Shown piece by piece: positions 7,006 to 13,983 of a DNA stretch of 16,741 nucleotides. A program made the position numbers and the translations under genes. The stretch is from an uncultured Campylobacter sp. (GTDB taxonomy: Bacteria > Campylobacterota > Campylobacteria > Campylobacterales > Campylobacteraceae), in NCBI RefSeq assembly GCF_905372745.1, contig NZ_CAJPQR010000045.1:1-16741 (forward strand), in the 5' to 3' direction. Under the pieces are notes generated by a model, which had not been told where the DNA came from, searched no databases, and saw only the letters and a list, made by a program, of their open reading frames with translations. The first letter of the stretch is position 1, and every line of letters starts with the position of its first letter.

Positions 7006-8065
7006 TAGTAAATAAAATTTACAAAATTTTTTTCTTGCGACGATGTAGAGCTAAATATCAAACGAGAGTCTATGCTCGAGTTTAAACTATATTGCGACGA
7101 CAGAGGACCGGTTAAAGCCATAGTCTTCATAGTTCCAGGTCTAGGCAGTGATTGCGAACAACAGTTGCCGCGAGCATCTAGGGCAGTTTGTATCCGATAA
7201 ATTTAACCTAGAGTAAATTACCGCCGTATCGGCAATAGATCGCAAAACGGAGTAACTTATTTTTTAGAGACCTAGATAAAATAGTTTTCAAGAAAAATAC
7301 CCAAAAATTTTGAGCAAAATTAGTATCGAAACGCTACCTGCGCTAGATACTAAAATTAACAAAAAGCGAACGGCAATTTACCGAGCAATTTTAAATCGCA
7401 AATGTCGGTTACGCTGCAACCGACCAAAAACGAATATCAAAATTTCGGCGTCATGTAAGCTCAAGACGAGATAGAGGCTGCGCTTTTATTAAGACAAATC
7501 CACCATCTAAATATGCAACCGATAAACGTTAGCCGTAGTCTTAACCGGCAGTTTGCACGGGGTTATACATAAACGTCCTAACAGCAAATTTTATGCCGCA
7601 ACTATAGAGGCAGTTTTGGATAATAACGGCATGCAAAGCCAAACCGGAAACTTACGGATCTTGACAAAGAAGTAGATTACGCCAAATTTAGCAAATATTT
7701 TACCGATATATTTTAAAGGCATTGGTATCTGTATCTTTGCTAAAAAAAGTAGGCGCCGTTAAAAGTCCTTGTTTTGCTTTTACGAGCGCGCAAAGAGATA
7801 CGAAACCCAGCTACATCTAAAAATCCAAAGCTCACGCCTCAAACCAAGCTAGCTATCGCTACGCCGCAAAAGACCGCTGCGCGCCTTCTAAAGAAAACTC
7901 AACTTCATAAGTAGCTTTAAAATTTAGGTTTTTGATGCGACGCTATACTGGATAAAATCGGAATTTATTAAGTCGCTAGTTTGCGGTTTAAATATGCGAA
8001 CAAAGGTGCTAGTCTCAAAAGCGCCACCGCAAATACCAGACAAAATCATGACGCGCGAAAAATAA
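7002..8065 (+). pseudogene. Decayed DUF2920-like gene
   Basis: No frame is open here, but ordered protein pieces appear in all three plus frames. MIVNKIYKI starts at 7002. After a T-run shift, SCDDVELNIKRES and KAIVFIVPGLGSD follow (7033-7200). Then come REHLGQFVSDKFN (7169-7213), VNYRRIGNRSQNG with TYFLE (from 7213), SVTLQPTKNEYQNFG with a stop soon after, FYAATIEAVLDN, DKEVDYAKFSKYF, KTQLHK, NLGF and finally FIKSLVCGLNM, ending with TAA at 8063-8065. From memory the order and wording match DUF2920, a family of alpha/beta-hydrolase-like proteins of unknown function common in Campylobacter and often near flagellin-glycosylation genes. In that family the third piece usually reads VNYHCIGNRPQTG. 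The span (about 355 codons) is close to a full-length member. At least four frameshifts and several stops rule out a sequencing slip. The fragment order is seen; the family name is recalled. Confidence 0.82.
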
Positions 8066-8240
8066 ATTTACGATAATAAACTGCAAGTTAAACTACGGAC
8101 GCTCTATGCTTGCCCTGGCTAGCATAAATTTAGCAAACAAATGTCAGGCATCCATGAGCGTGTTATACTAAATCTGCTTTTTGACTGCGGAGCAAAATTT
8201 GAAACATTGCAAAAGATTAAATTTATCTCTTTTTAATTTT
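8066..8240 (+). other. Spacer between the decayed gene and ahpC
   Basis: I see no supported gene. A 31-codon frame (8141-8236) with pieces such as IHERVILNLLFDCGAKF has no ribosome-binding site and ends just before the ahpC promoter. It could be a remnant of another gene or chance. Short frames before it carry stops. Confidence 0.4.
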
Positions 8241-8247
8241 TAGATGA

Positions 8248-8253
8248 TATAAT
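8248..8253 (+). promoter_or_regulatory. -10 box of ahpC
   Basis: A perfect TATAAT in a GATGATATAAT context, preceded by a T/A-rich tract and 34 bases before the ATG. AAGGAG (8276-8281) is a strong ribosome-binding site. No obvious long inverted repeat overlaps it. Confidence 0.75.
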
Positions 8254-8286
8254 TTCGCTACAAATAAAAATTATTAAGGAGAAAAA

Positions 8287-8886
8287 ATGTTAGTAACAAA
8301 AAAAGCACCTGACTTTACAGCTGCAGCGGTTTTAGGAAGCAATCAGATCGTAAATGATTTCAACCTATATAAAAATATCGGCGAGAAAGGCGCGGTAGTA
8401 TTTTTCTACCCTATGGACTTTACTTTCGTTTGCCCTAGCGAGATCATCGCGTTTGATAAAAGATACGACGAATTTAAAGCCCGCGGTATCGAAGTTATCG
8501 GCGTTTCGACAGATAATCAATTCTCTCACTTTGCATGGAAAGAAACTCCGGTAAACAAAGGCGGCATCGGCCAAGTTCGCTTCCCGCTAGTAGCCGATAT
8601 GACGAAGTCTATCGCTCGCGGTTTTGACGTACTTTTAGAGGATGCGGGCGTCGCGCTTCGCGGCAGCTTCTTGCTTGATAAAGACGGCACCGTTCGCCAT
8701 GCGGTCATCAACGACCTTCCGCTTGGAAGAAACATCGACGAGATGATAAGAATGGTCGATACTATGCTATTTACGAACGAGCACGGCGAGGTTTGCCCTG
8801 CTGGTTGGAACAAAGGTGATAAAGGCATGAAAGCCGATACCGCAGGCGTCGCAGACTACCTATCTCACAACGCAGACAAACTATAA
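8287..8886 (+). CDS. ahpC: 2-Cys peroxiredoxin (alkyl hydroperoxide reductase subunit C)
   Basis: A 199-residue typical 2-Cys peroxiredoxin that reduces hydrogen peroxide, organic peroxides and peroxynitrite in the cytosol. The peroxidatic cysteine is C49 in DFTFVCPSE and the resolving cysteine is C170 in EVCPAGW, as expected for the AhpC/Prx1 class. A GGIG loop is present at residues 92-95, but the C-terminal YF motif that goes with it in easily over-oxidised eukaryotic enzymes is absent (the tail is SHNADKL). No ahpF reductase is adjacent, as is usual for Campylobacter and Helicobacter, where thioredoxin is the electron donor. It has its own promoter and terminator. In C. jejuni ahpC is divergent from the ferredoxin gene and is PerR/Fur regulated; that pairing is broken here. 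Confidence 0.96.
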   Translation: MLVTKKAPDFTAAAVLGSNQIVNDFNLYKNIGEKGAVVFFYPMDFTFVCPSEIIAFDKRYDEFKARGIEVIGVSTDNQFSHFAWKETPVNKGGIGQVRFPLVADMTKSIARGFDVLLEDAGVALRGSFLLDKDGTVRHAVINDLPLGRNIDEMIRMVDTMLFTNEHGEVCPAGWNKGDKGMKADTAGVADYLSHNADKL

Positions 8887-8897
8887 TCATCCAAATT

Positions 8898-8931
8898 TAA
8901 GGGCGAGCTCTCGCCCTTAGTGCTTCTTTTC
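8898..8931 (+). terminator. Terminator after ahpC
   Basis: TAAGGGCGAG (8898-8907) is the exact reverse complement of CTCGCCCTTA (8910-8919), giving a very stable GC-rich hairpin 12 bases after the ahpC stop. A T-rich but interrupted stretch (GTGCTTCTTTTC) follows. Confidence 0.75.
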
Positions 8932-9007
8932 TACATCTTTACATCAAAACGACATTAAGTTTAATACAAAATATCAGTACTTAAATGAAAAAATAAGGAT
9001 TTTTTAC

Positions 9008-9013
9008 TATAAT
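9008..9013 (+). promoter_or_regulatory. -10 box of the PilZ gene
   Basis: A perfect TATAAT after a TTTTTTAC stretch, 38 bases before the ATG. AAGGAA (9035-9040) is the ribosome-binding site, with a long 11-base spacing. Confidence 0.7.
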
Positions 9014-9051
9014 CTAGTTTTAAACTTTATTCGGAAGGAATCATATTTCAG

Positions 9052-9774
9052 ATGAACGGCACGTATAACGACAGCTCTTTTATGCGCGAGGACGCAGTGA
9101 CCGTATTTTCCAGAGTACGAAACGATAACCGCCAGGTGCACTTTCTAAATCTTTACAACGGCGTAAAAGTCGAGTGCATGGGCGAAGTAGAGCATGTAGA
9201 AGACGATACGGTCGTCTGCAAGGTAACATTAGAGCAAATTTTGGCCATGAAAGAGGAACAAAACGCCTATATCGTACGCGATGAATATTTTTCCGAAAAT
9301 TTAAGGGCGGATATCATCGGATTTGATCTTGCAAATTTGACCGTAACGCTACAAAATTTCACGTATATGCAAAATTTGCACGCGAATTTAAGAAAACATC
9401 AGCGCGTATATCCCGATCGTTACACCAAGGTGATCCTCACGCAAAACGGTAGCGAAATACAGGGTAACCTATACGATATCTCAAGGGGAGGCCTAGGCGT
9501 CGTTAGCTTGGATGACGGCGAGTTTAAAGAGGGCGAGCTTATAAATGCTAAATTTGAGTTATGCATACCGGACGAGGCGGGCGACTCTAATAAAAACATA
9601 AACATAGATACCGATCTAAAACTTGTCGCAGCGCTAAAATATAAGGGTGCGATGAGATACTGTTGTCAGCTAGCCGATAAAGACGGCGCAGGCGAAGATA
9701 TAGCAAAATTTACTAAAAAACGCGTAATAGAAACTCTTGAAGAGCTCAAAGAGCAGATAAAAACTTACCAATAA
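9052..9774 (+). CDS. PilZ-domain protein, likely cyclic-di-GMP receptor
   Basis: A 240-residue soluble protein. The C-terminal half has the PilZ signature: R114-KHQ-R118 (RxxxR) just before a beta strand, then D142-I-S144-R-G-G147 (DxSxxG) in YDISRGGLGV. These are the residues that hold a cyclic-di-GMP dimer. The N-terminal about 105 residues (beta-rich, with 'RQVHFLNLYNGVKVECMG') look like a YcgR-N/PilZN-type domain, the layout of flagellar brake proteins that bind the motor stator or switch. A role in motility or surface behaviour is therefore inferred. There is no diguanylate cyclase, phosphodiesterase or flagellar gene beside it, and its own promoter and terminator make it a single-gene unit. 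Confidence 0.85.
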   Translation: MNGTYNDSSFMREDAVTVFSRVRNDNRQVHFLNLYNGVKVECMGEVEHVEDDTVVCKVTLEQILAMKEEQNAYIVRDEYFSENLRADIIGFDLANLTVTLQNFTYMQNLHANLRKHQRVYPDRYTKVILTQNGSEIQGNLYDISRGGLGVVSLDDGEFKEGELINAKFELCIPDEAGDSNKNINIDTDLKLVAALKYKGAMRYCCQLADKDGAGEDIAKFTKKRVIETLEELKEQIKTYQ

Positions 9775-9790
9775 ATTTAACGCAAAACTA

Positions 9791-9818
9791 AAAGGCGAGC
9801 TTTGTGCTTGCCTTTTTT
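9791..9818 (+). terminator. Intrinsic terminator after the PilZ gene
   Basis: AAAGGCGAGC (9791-9800) and GCTTGCCTTT (9806-9815) pair over 10 bp with one G-U, around a TTTGT loop, running into six T. This is a classic rho-independent terminator. Confidence 0.88.
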
Positions 9819-9884
9819 AAATTTTACCCGCTTCGATTTCAAAATTTACCCCGCAGCTTCACCCGAAATTTAATCAAAAATCAG

Positions 9885-9890
9885 TAAAAT
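9885..9890 (+). promoter_or_regulatory. Putative -10 box of the HerA-like ATPase gene
   Basis: TAAAAT in a CAGTAAAAT context, 31 bases before the ATG, with AAGGAA (9905-9910) as ribosome-binding site. The surrounding sequence is AT-rich, so this is a moderate candidate. Confidence 0.5.
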
Positions 9891-9915
9891 AGCCCAAAAT
9901 TTAGAAGGAAATTTT

Positions 9916-12225
9916 ATGAAAACCATTCAAGAAAATTTAAAGCTATTTTACGTCGGTCTCAAAGAAAAAGAGCCGTTTTTTTATAAAAACAAAGACCTCA
10001 CGACGCACGCGGCCATCATCGGCATGACCGGTAGCGGTAAAACCGGCCTTGGTATCGGCATACTAGAAGAAGCCTGCATCGACAATATCCCGACCTTTAT
10101 AATCGACCCAAAAGGCGATATGACAAACCTTGCTTTGGCCTTTCCGCAGATGCGAGCGCAGGATTTTGCACCCTACGTCGATGAAAACGAAGCGCAAAAC
10201 AAAGGCATGAGCGCGGATGAGTTTGCCGCTAGCGAAGCCCAGATGTGGAAAAAAGGTATCGAAGGCTCGTTTCAGAGCTTGGAGCGCGTGGGACTTTTTA
10301 AAGATAGCGCCGAGCTAAAAATTTACACGCCAAAGAGCAGTAGCGGCGTCGGCGTGGCTCTGCTCGGGGATTTTGCCCGTCCGAGTTTAGAGGTAGGCAG
10401 CGAGGAGTTTAGCGAGTACGTCGGCTCTCTGGCTAGCTCCGTACTCTCGCTCGTGGGTATAGAAAACGACGTAAACTCAAAAGAACACCTGCTCATCTCA
10501 AACATTTTTATAGATAAATTTAGCCAGGGCGCGGACGTGAGCTTAGAGGAGCTCATCGGCTTTATCGCGACGCCTCCGTTTGCCAAGATTGGCGTATTTG
10601 ACGTGGAGAAATTTTATCCAAGCTCCGAGCGCATGAAGCTAGCGGTTAAGATCAATACGCTGCTTGCAAGCCCCGATTTTCGCGCGTGGCTAAGCGGCGA
10701 GCGACTCGACATCTCAAAGATGCTTTTTAACGCAAACGGCAAGGCAAAGTGCAATATCTTTACGATCTCGCACCTAAAAGACGGCGAGAGGATGTTTTTC
10801 GTGACGCTGCTGCTAAACGAGATCATCGCGTGGATGCGCAAGACCGAGGGTACGAGCTCGCTTCGCGCGGTGCTTTATATGGACGAGATTTTCGGATTTT
10901 TCCCGCCAAACGGCAACCCGCCTAGCAAAACTCCGATGCTAACTCTACTCAAGCAAGCCCGTGCGCACGGCCTTGGCGTGATACTGAGCACCCAAAACCC
11001 GGTCGACCTTGACTACAAAGGCCTTAGCAACATCGGCACTTGGTTTATCGGGCGCTTGCAAACCGCGCAGGATAAGGCGCGCGTGATCGACGGTATGACG
11101 GGGCTTGCGGGCTCTGCGATGGATAAAGGCGAGATAGAAAATCTCATCTCAAATTTACAAAAGCGCAATTTCCTCTTAAAAAACATCCACGAGGACGGGC
11201 TATCCGTCATCTCGACGCGCTGGGCTCTGAGCTATCTCAAAGGACCGCTTAGCCGCGAGCAAATTTCAAATTTGATGAAAGAGCAAAAGAGCGGGTCAAA
11301 TTTGAGCGGATCAAGCCAGGCAAAAAGCTCAAATTTCGCCGCCAAGCCGGTGCTATCGCCGGACATCGCTCAAATTTACGCCGCGAGCTCAAATTTACAC
11401 GAGGGCGGCGAACTGGAGGGGTATCTTTACGGCGAAGCCAAAGTGCGATTTTACGACGCTAAAAAGGGGCTTGACGAGGTTCGCGAGGTAAATTTCACGC
11501 TAAGGCTGGATGAAGCTCAGAAAAGCGCCGACTGGAGCGAAGCTAGCGAAAATATGCATTTTACCGCAGTTTCGGAGCCAAATTTCAAGCTCTCATACGC
11601 GCCGCTACCGGGCTTTGTCACCGGAGCTAAAAATTTCAAAGAGCTAACTAAAAATTTCAAAGAATTTATCTATAGAAACTACAAGCTTAGGCTCTTTAAC
11701 GCGCTAAATTTAAGCTCGGCGCCGGGCGAGAGCAAGGAGGAGTTTTACGTGCGTTTAGCCGATAAATGCAACGAAATTTTAGAGGCGCAAACGGCCAAGC
11801 TCACGGCGGAATTTGACAAACAAAAAGCGCGCCTAGAAGAGAAACTAAACCGCTCCGTGGCAAAGCTAGAAAAAGAGCAGCGAGACTTTAAAAGCAAGGG
11901 GATCGAGACTGCGATCTCGGTGGGAGCTAGCATTTTGGGCGCGATTTTCGGCAAGGGACTATTAAGTAGCGGTAACATCGGCAAGGTCGCGACCTCCGCG
12001 CGCTCGGCAAACAGCGTGCTAAAAGAGCGTAGCGACGTCAAACTAAGCGAGCAAGAAGTCGCCCAGCTAAACGCACAGATCGAGGAGCTGATGGCGAAAT
12101 TTGAAGAAGACGCGAGCGCGCTAAAAGCCAAAAACGACGTGCAAAACGTGGAGGTGACGGAGGTGGAGGTTGGTCCGAAGAGTAGCGATATTTATGACGA
12201 AAAGCTCTATCTTCTTTGGAAATAA
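9916..12225 (+). CDS. HerA/FtsK-like P-loop ATPase (DUF87/DUF853 type)
   Basis: A 769-residue ATPase of the HerA-FtsK superfamily. The Walker A motif is GMTGSGKT (residues 36-43), followed by FIIDPKGDMTNLA, a typical second motif. Walker B is AVLYMDEIFGFF (D323, E324), followed by LLKQARAHGLGVILSTQNP as the sensor strand and FIGRLQTAQDKARV as the likely arginine-finger region. The last third is different: charged linkers, a long coiled coil (about 610-660, with 'KLNRSVAKLEKEQRDF'), a Gly/Ala-rich hydrophobic stretch (about 670-690, 'AISVGASILGAIFGKGLL') and another coiled coil. Family members couple ATP hydrolysis to movement of DNA or protein. No nurA nuclease, pilus or secretion gene is nearby, so its substrate is unknown. 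Related single-gene ATPases occur in many bacteria. It is probably transcribed alone. Confidence 0.88.
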   Translation: MKTIQENLKLFYVGLKEKEPFFYKNKDLTTHAAIIGMTGSGKTGLGIGILEEACIDNIPTFIIDPKGDMTNLALAFPQMRAQDFAPYVDENEAQNKGMSADEFAASEAQMWKKGIEGSFQSLERVGLFKDSAELKIYTPKSSSGVGVALLGDFARPSLEVGSEEFSEYVGSLASSVLSLVGIENDVNSKEHLLISNIFIDKFSQGADVSLEELIGFIATPPFAKIGVFDVEKFYPSSERMKLAVKINTLLASPDFRAWLSGERLDISKMLFNANGKAKCNIFTISHLKDGERMFFVTLLLNEIIAWMRKTEGTSSLRAVLYMDEIFGFFPPNGNPPSKTPMLTLLKQARAHGLGVILSTQNPVDLDYKGLSNIGTWFIGRLQTAQDKARVIDGMTGLAGSAMDKGEIENLISNLQKRNFLLKNIHEDGLSVISTRWALSYLKGPLSREQISNLMKEQKSGSNLSGSSQAKSSNFAAKPVLSPDIAQIYAASSNLHEGGELEGYLYGEAKVRFYDAKKGLDEVREVNFTLRLDEAQKSADWSEASENMHFTAVSEPNFKLSYAPLPGFVTGAKNFKELTKNFKEFIYRNYKLRLFNALNLSSAPGESKEEFYVRLADKCNEILEAQTAKLTAEFDKQKARLEEKLNRSVAKLEKEQRDFKSKGIETAISVGASILGAIFGKGLLSSGNIGKVATSARSANSVLKERSDVKLSEQEVAQLNAQIEELMAKFEEDASALKAKNDVQNVEVTEVEVGPKSSDIYDEKLYLLWK

Positions 12226-12231
12226 ATTTAA

Positions 12232-12409
12232 CGGCTTGTCTCGCGAGCGCTTTTCCGAGATTTTGCAAAATTTTCGCTCCGCAGGCTATATGCCTAGCGC
12301 ACGCTCAATTTTGCTTCAAAACTCGAAAAATCATCTCGCGATACTTCGCCTTATCGTTTTACGCTCAAATTTGAAGTCAAATTTGTAAAATTCGGCTTCA
12401 AATTCTACC
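12232..12409 (+). repeat. Intergenic repeat, copy B
   Basis: This copy begins 7 bases after the ATPase stop with CGGCTTGTCTCGCGAGCG (one mismatch to copy A) and ends with the CATCTCGCGATA ... CAAATTTGAAGT ... GCTTCAAATTCTACC block (about 12332-12409), which aligns to 3169-3246 with one two-base gap. Between them, GCAAAATT (12265-12272) and AATTTTGC (12307-12314) form an inverted repeat, in the place where copy A carries its 13-base hairpin. No coding potential is supported. Confidence 0.55.
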
Positions 12410-12410
12410 C

Positions 12411-12483
12411 ACCGAGACCCGCACCGCAAAAATGCTAAATTTAACTAATCCAAATTTAGCATCGTAAAGACGCAGGTCTCGGT
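12411..12483. repeat. Nested two-stem hairpin
   Basis: The outer arms ACCGAGACCCGC (12411-12422) and GCAGGTCTCGGT (12472-12483) pair at 11 of 12 positions. Inside, ATGCTAAATTT (12432-12442) and AAATTTAGCAT (12452-12462) pair perfectly around a 9-base loop. The remaining spacer to 12586 is AT-rich with nothing else I can name. No T tract follows the structure, so it may be an RNA processing or stability element, or a remnant of a repeat. Confidence 0.6.
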
Positions 12484-12586
12484 ACGTAAATTTGAAAAAC
12501 CTCCACGTAAAAATATGATTTTCGCTTCGCTTGTAAAAAATATATAAATTTTACCTTAAGAATTATTTTTCTAAGGCTAAAGTGTG

Positions 12587-12592
12587 TAAAAT
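12587..12592 (+). promoter_or_regulatory. Putative -10 box of the TAXI binding-protein gene
   Basis: TAAAAT preceded by GTGTG (an extended -10 look) with an AT-rich tract upstream. It gives a leader of about 95 bases before the ATG at 12693. Confidence 0.45.
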
Positions 12593-12692
12593 AGTCGCAA
12601 ATTTACAAAAAAGCTCGTAAAAAGAGTGAAATTTATACGCAAAATGCGGATTTTGAGAGTAAAATCAGAAAAATTCTTTGAAAGGAAGTTAA

Positions 12693-13631
12693 ATGAAAAC
12701 TACATCTTTGGCATTAGCCGGCTTGCTTTTCGCGTCTGCGCTGGGCGCAAAGGAGTTCGTATCTATCGGTACGGGAGCGATGACGGGTACGTATTATCCG
12801 GTGGGCGGAGCGATATGTCGCCTCGTAAATAAAGACCCGCAGATGAAATGCTCGGTGCAATCAACCGGCGGCTCGGTCTACAACGTAAATAACGTGCTAA
12901 AAAAAGAGCTAAATTTCGGTTTCGTCCAAAGCGACGTGGTTTATGATAAATTTAACGGCGTGGGCAAATTTGAAGGTAACGGCGATCAAAATTTGCGCGC
13001 CGTCGTCTCGATCTATCCTGAGCTTCTCGCGTTCGTCGTCTCAAAATCAAGCGGTATAGGCTCGATAAACGACCTCGAGGGCAAAGCGATCAACGTCGGC
13101 AACCCCGGCAGCGGTAACGAAATGACCGCGCTTGGCGTGTTTAAGGCTTACGGCTTTGACGAGAAAAAGCTAAAACATCACGGCGTACTAACTGCCGGCG
13201 AGTGCCCGCACGCGCTAAAAGATAAGAAAATCGACGGCTACTTTTACATGGTCGGTCACCCGACGGCTAACATCACCGACGCGGCAAACTCGCTACCTAT
13301 CGATATCGTAAACATCGAGGGCGAGCAGGTGGATAAGATGCTGGCTGCGATGCCGTACTTTGCCAAAGGTACGATACCAAAAGGCACCTATGAGGGCGTG
13401 GATCACGACGTAAACAGTATCGGCGTTAAAGCCGTCCTAGTTACCGATAAGGGCATGAGCGATACTGCGGTGGCTGCGGTCGTGAAGGCTATTTTAGATA
13501 ACTTCGACGAGTACAAGAGCTTGCATCCGGCACTTGCTGCCGTTACTAAAGAGAGCCTGATAGAGGGACTTTCCGCACCTTTGCACCCTGCTGCCGAGGC
13601 CGAGTTTAAAAAAGCCGGCATAATAAAATAA
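12693..13631 (+). CDS. TAXI-family TRAP transporter binding protein
   Basis: A 312-residue periplasmic solute-binding protein of the TRAP-associated extracytoplasmic immunogenic (TAXI) family. It has a signal peptide with a hydrophobic core (residues 4-16) and likely cleavage after ALGA (residue 19). The mature start 'FVSIGTGAMTGTYYPVGGAI' is the TAXI hallmark, followed by NFGFVQSDVVYD, 'INVGNPGSGNEMTALGVFKA' and DGYFYMVGHPTANI, which build the two-lobed ligand site. It would capture a carboxylate-type substrate, often glutamate or another organic acid in this family, and hand it to the sodium-driven permease encoded downstream. AAGGAAG (12682-12688) supports the ATG. The actual substrate cannot be read from sequence. 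Confidence 0.93.
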   Translation: MKTTSLALAGLLFASALGAKEFVSIGTGAMTGTYYPVGGAICRLVNKDPQMKCSVQSTGGSVYNVNNVLKKELNFGFVQSDVVYDKFNGVGKFEGNGDQNLRAVVSIYPELLAFVVSKSSGIGSINDLEGKAINVGNPGSGNEMTALGVFKAYGFDEKKLKHHGVLTAGECPHALKDKKIDGYFYMVGHPTANITDAANSLPIDIVNIEGEQVDKMLAAMPYFAKGTIPKGTYEGVDHDVNSIGVKAVLVTDKGMSDTAVAAVVKAILDNFDEYKSLHPALAAVTKESLIEGLSAPLHPAAEAEFKKAGIIK

Positions 13632-13641
13632 ACTAGCTAAG

Positions 13642-13681
13642 CCGTGCGGGTTAAATTTGACCTGCGCGGTTTGTTTTTTTT
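13642..13681 (+). terminator. Strong terminator between the TRAP genes
   Basis: CCGTGCGGGT (13642-13651) pairs with ACCTGCGCGG (13660-13669) over 10 bp with two G-U pairs around an 8-base loop, followed by TTTG and eight T. It lies 10 bases after the binding-protein stop. It probably lets the binding protein be made in excess over the permease, unless the permease has its own promoter. Confidence 0.85.
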
Positions 13682-13714
13682 GTTAAATTTAGGGCTTATT
13701 TTTAGTTTTTGAGG

Positions 13715-13795
13715 ATTTAAAATTTGACGCTTTGCTAGCTTGTTTTTGGACGGCGGCGAGTTTGCTTTAGTCGCATAAAGCGTCAAATTTTAGAT
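13715..13795. repeat. Long inverted repeat in the permease leader
   Basis: The arms at 13715-13733 (19 bases, core AAAATTTGACGCTTT) and 13777-13795 (core AAAGCGTCAAATTTT) are reverse complements with one mismatch, separated by 43 bases. They lie in the 350-base stretch between the TRAP terminator and the permease start. The rest of this stretch holds only small hairpins (for example CGTA/TACG near 13846) and no gene. A regulatory RNA structure, an operator pair or a remnant of a small element are all possible. Confidence 0.6.
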
Positions 13796-13983
13796 TTGGC
13801 TCATGCGCGAGTTTTTGACTAGTTTTGCTTGCCGCTTGCAAAACCCGTATCTTTACGGCGCTGGGTTAAATTTGTAGGTAAATTTGAGGGTCAAAAGCTG
13901 GTCAAATTTAAAAATAAAGCCCGATTTTACGGGTGAAATCGCCAAATTTTATAAAAAGAAAATTTAAGAGGTTAAGAGCAAAT

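Noticed and set aside
6885..7130. 81-residue minus-strand frame opposite the decayed gene
   Set aside because: The plus strand carries the recognisable protein pieces; this frame is a shadow with no start signal.
12170..12388. 72-residue plus-strand frame overlapping the end of the ATPase gene
   Set aside because: It runs in another frame through the ATPase tail and repeat copy B, and shows no domain or ribosome-binding site.
12626..12832. 68-residue plus-strand frame overlapping the TAXI gene start
   Set aside because: It lies out of frame with a clear signal-peptide gene and covers its ribosome-binding site; nothing in it resembles a protein family.
13933..13983. GTG start 17 codons upstream for the TRAP permease
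   Set aside because: It sits inside a small CGATTT/AAATCG hairpin without a ribosome-binding site, and the basic extension is atypical; the ATG at 13984 has AAGAGG upstream.
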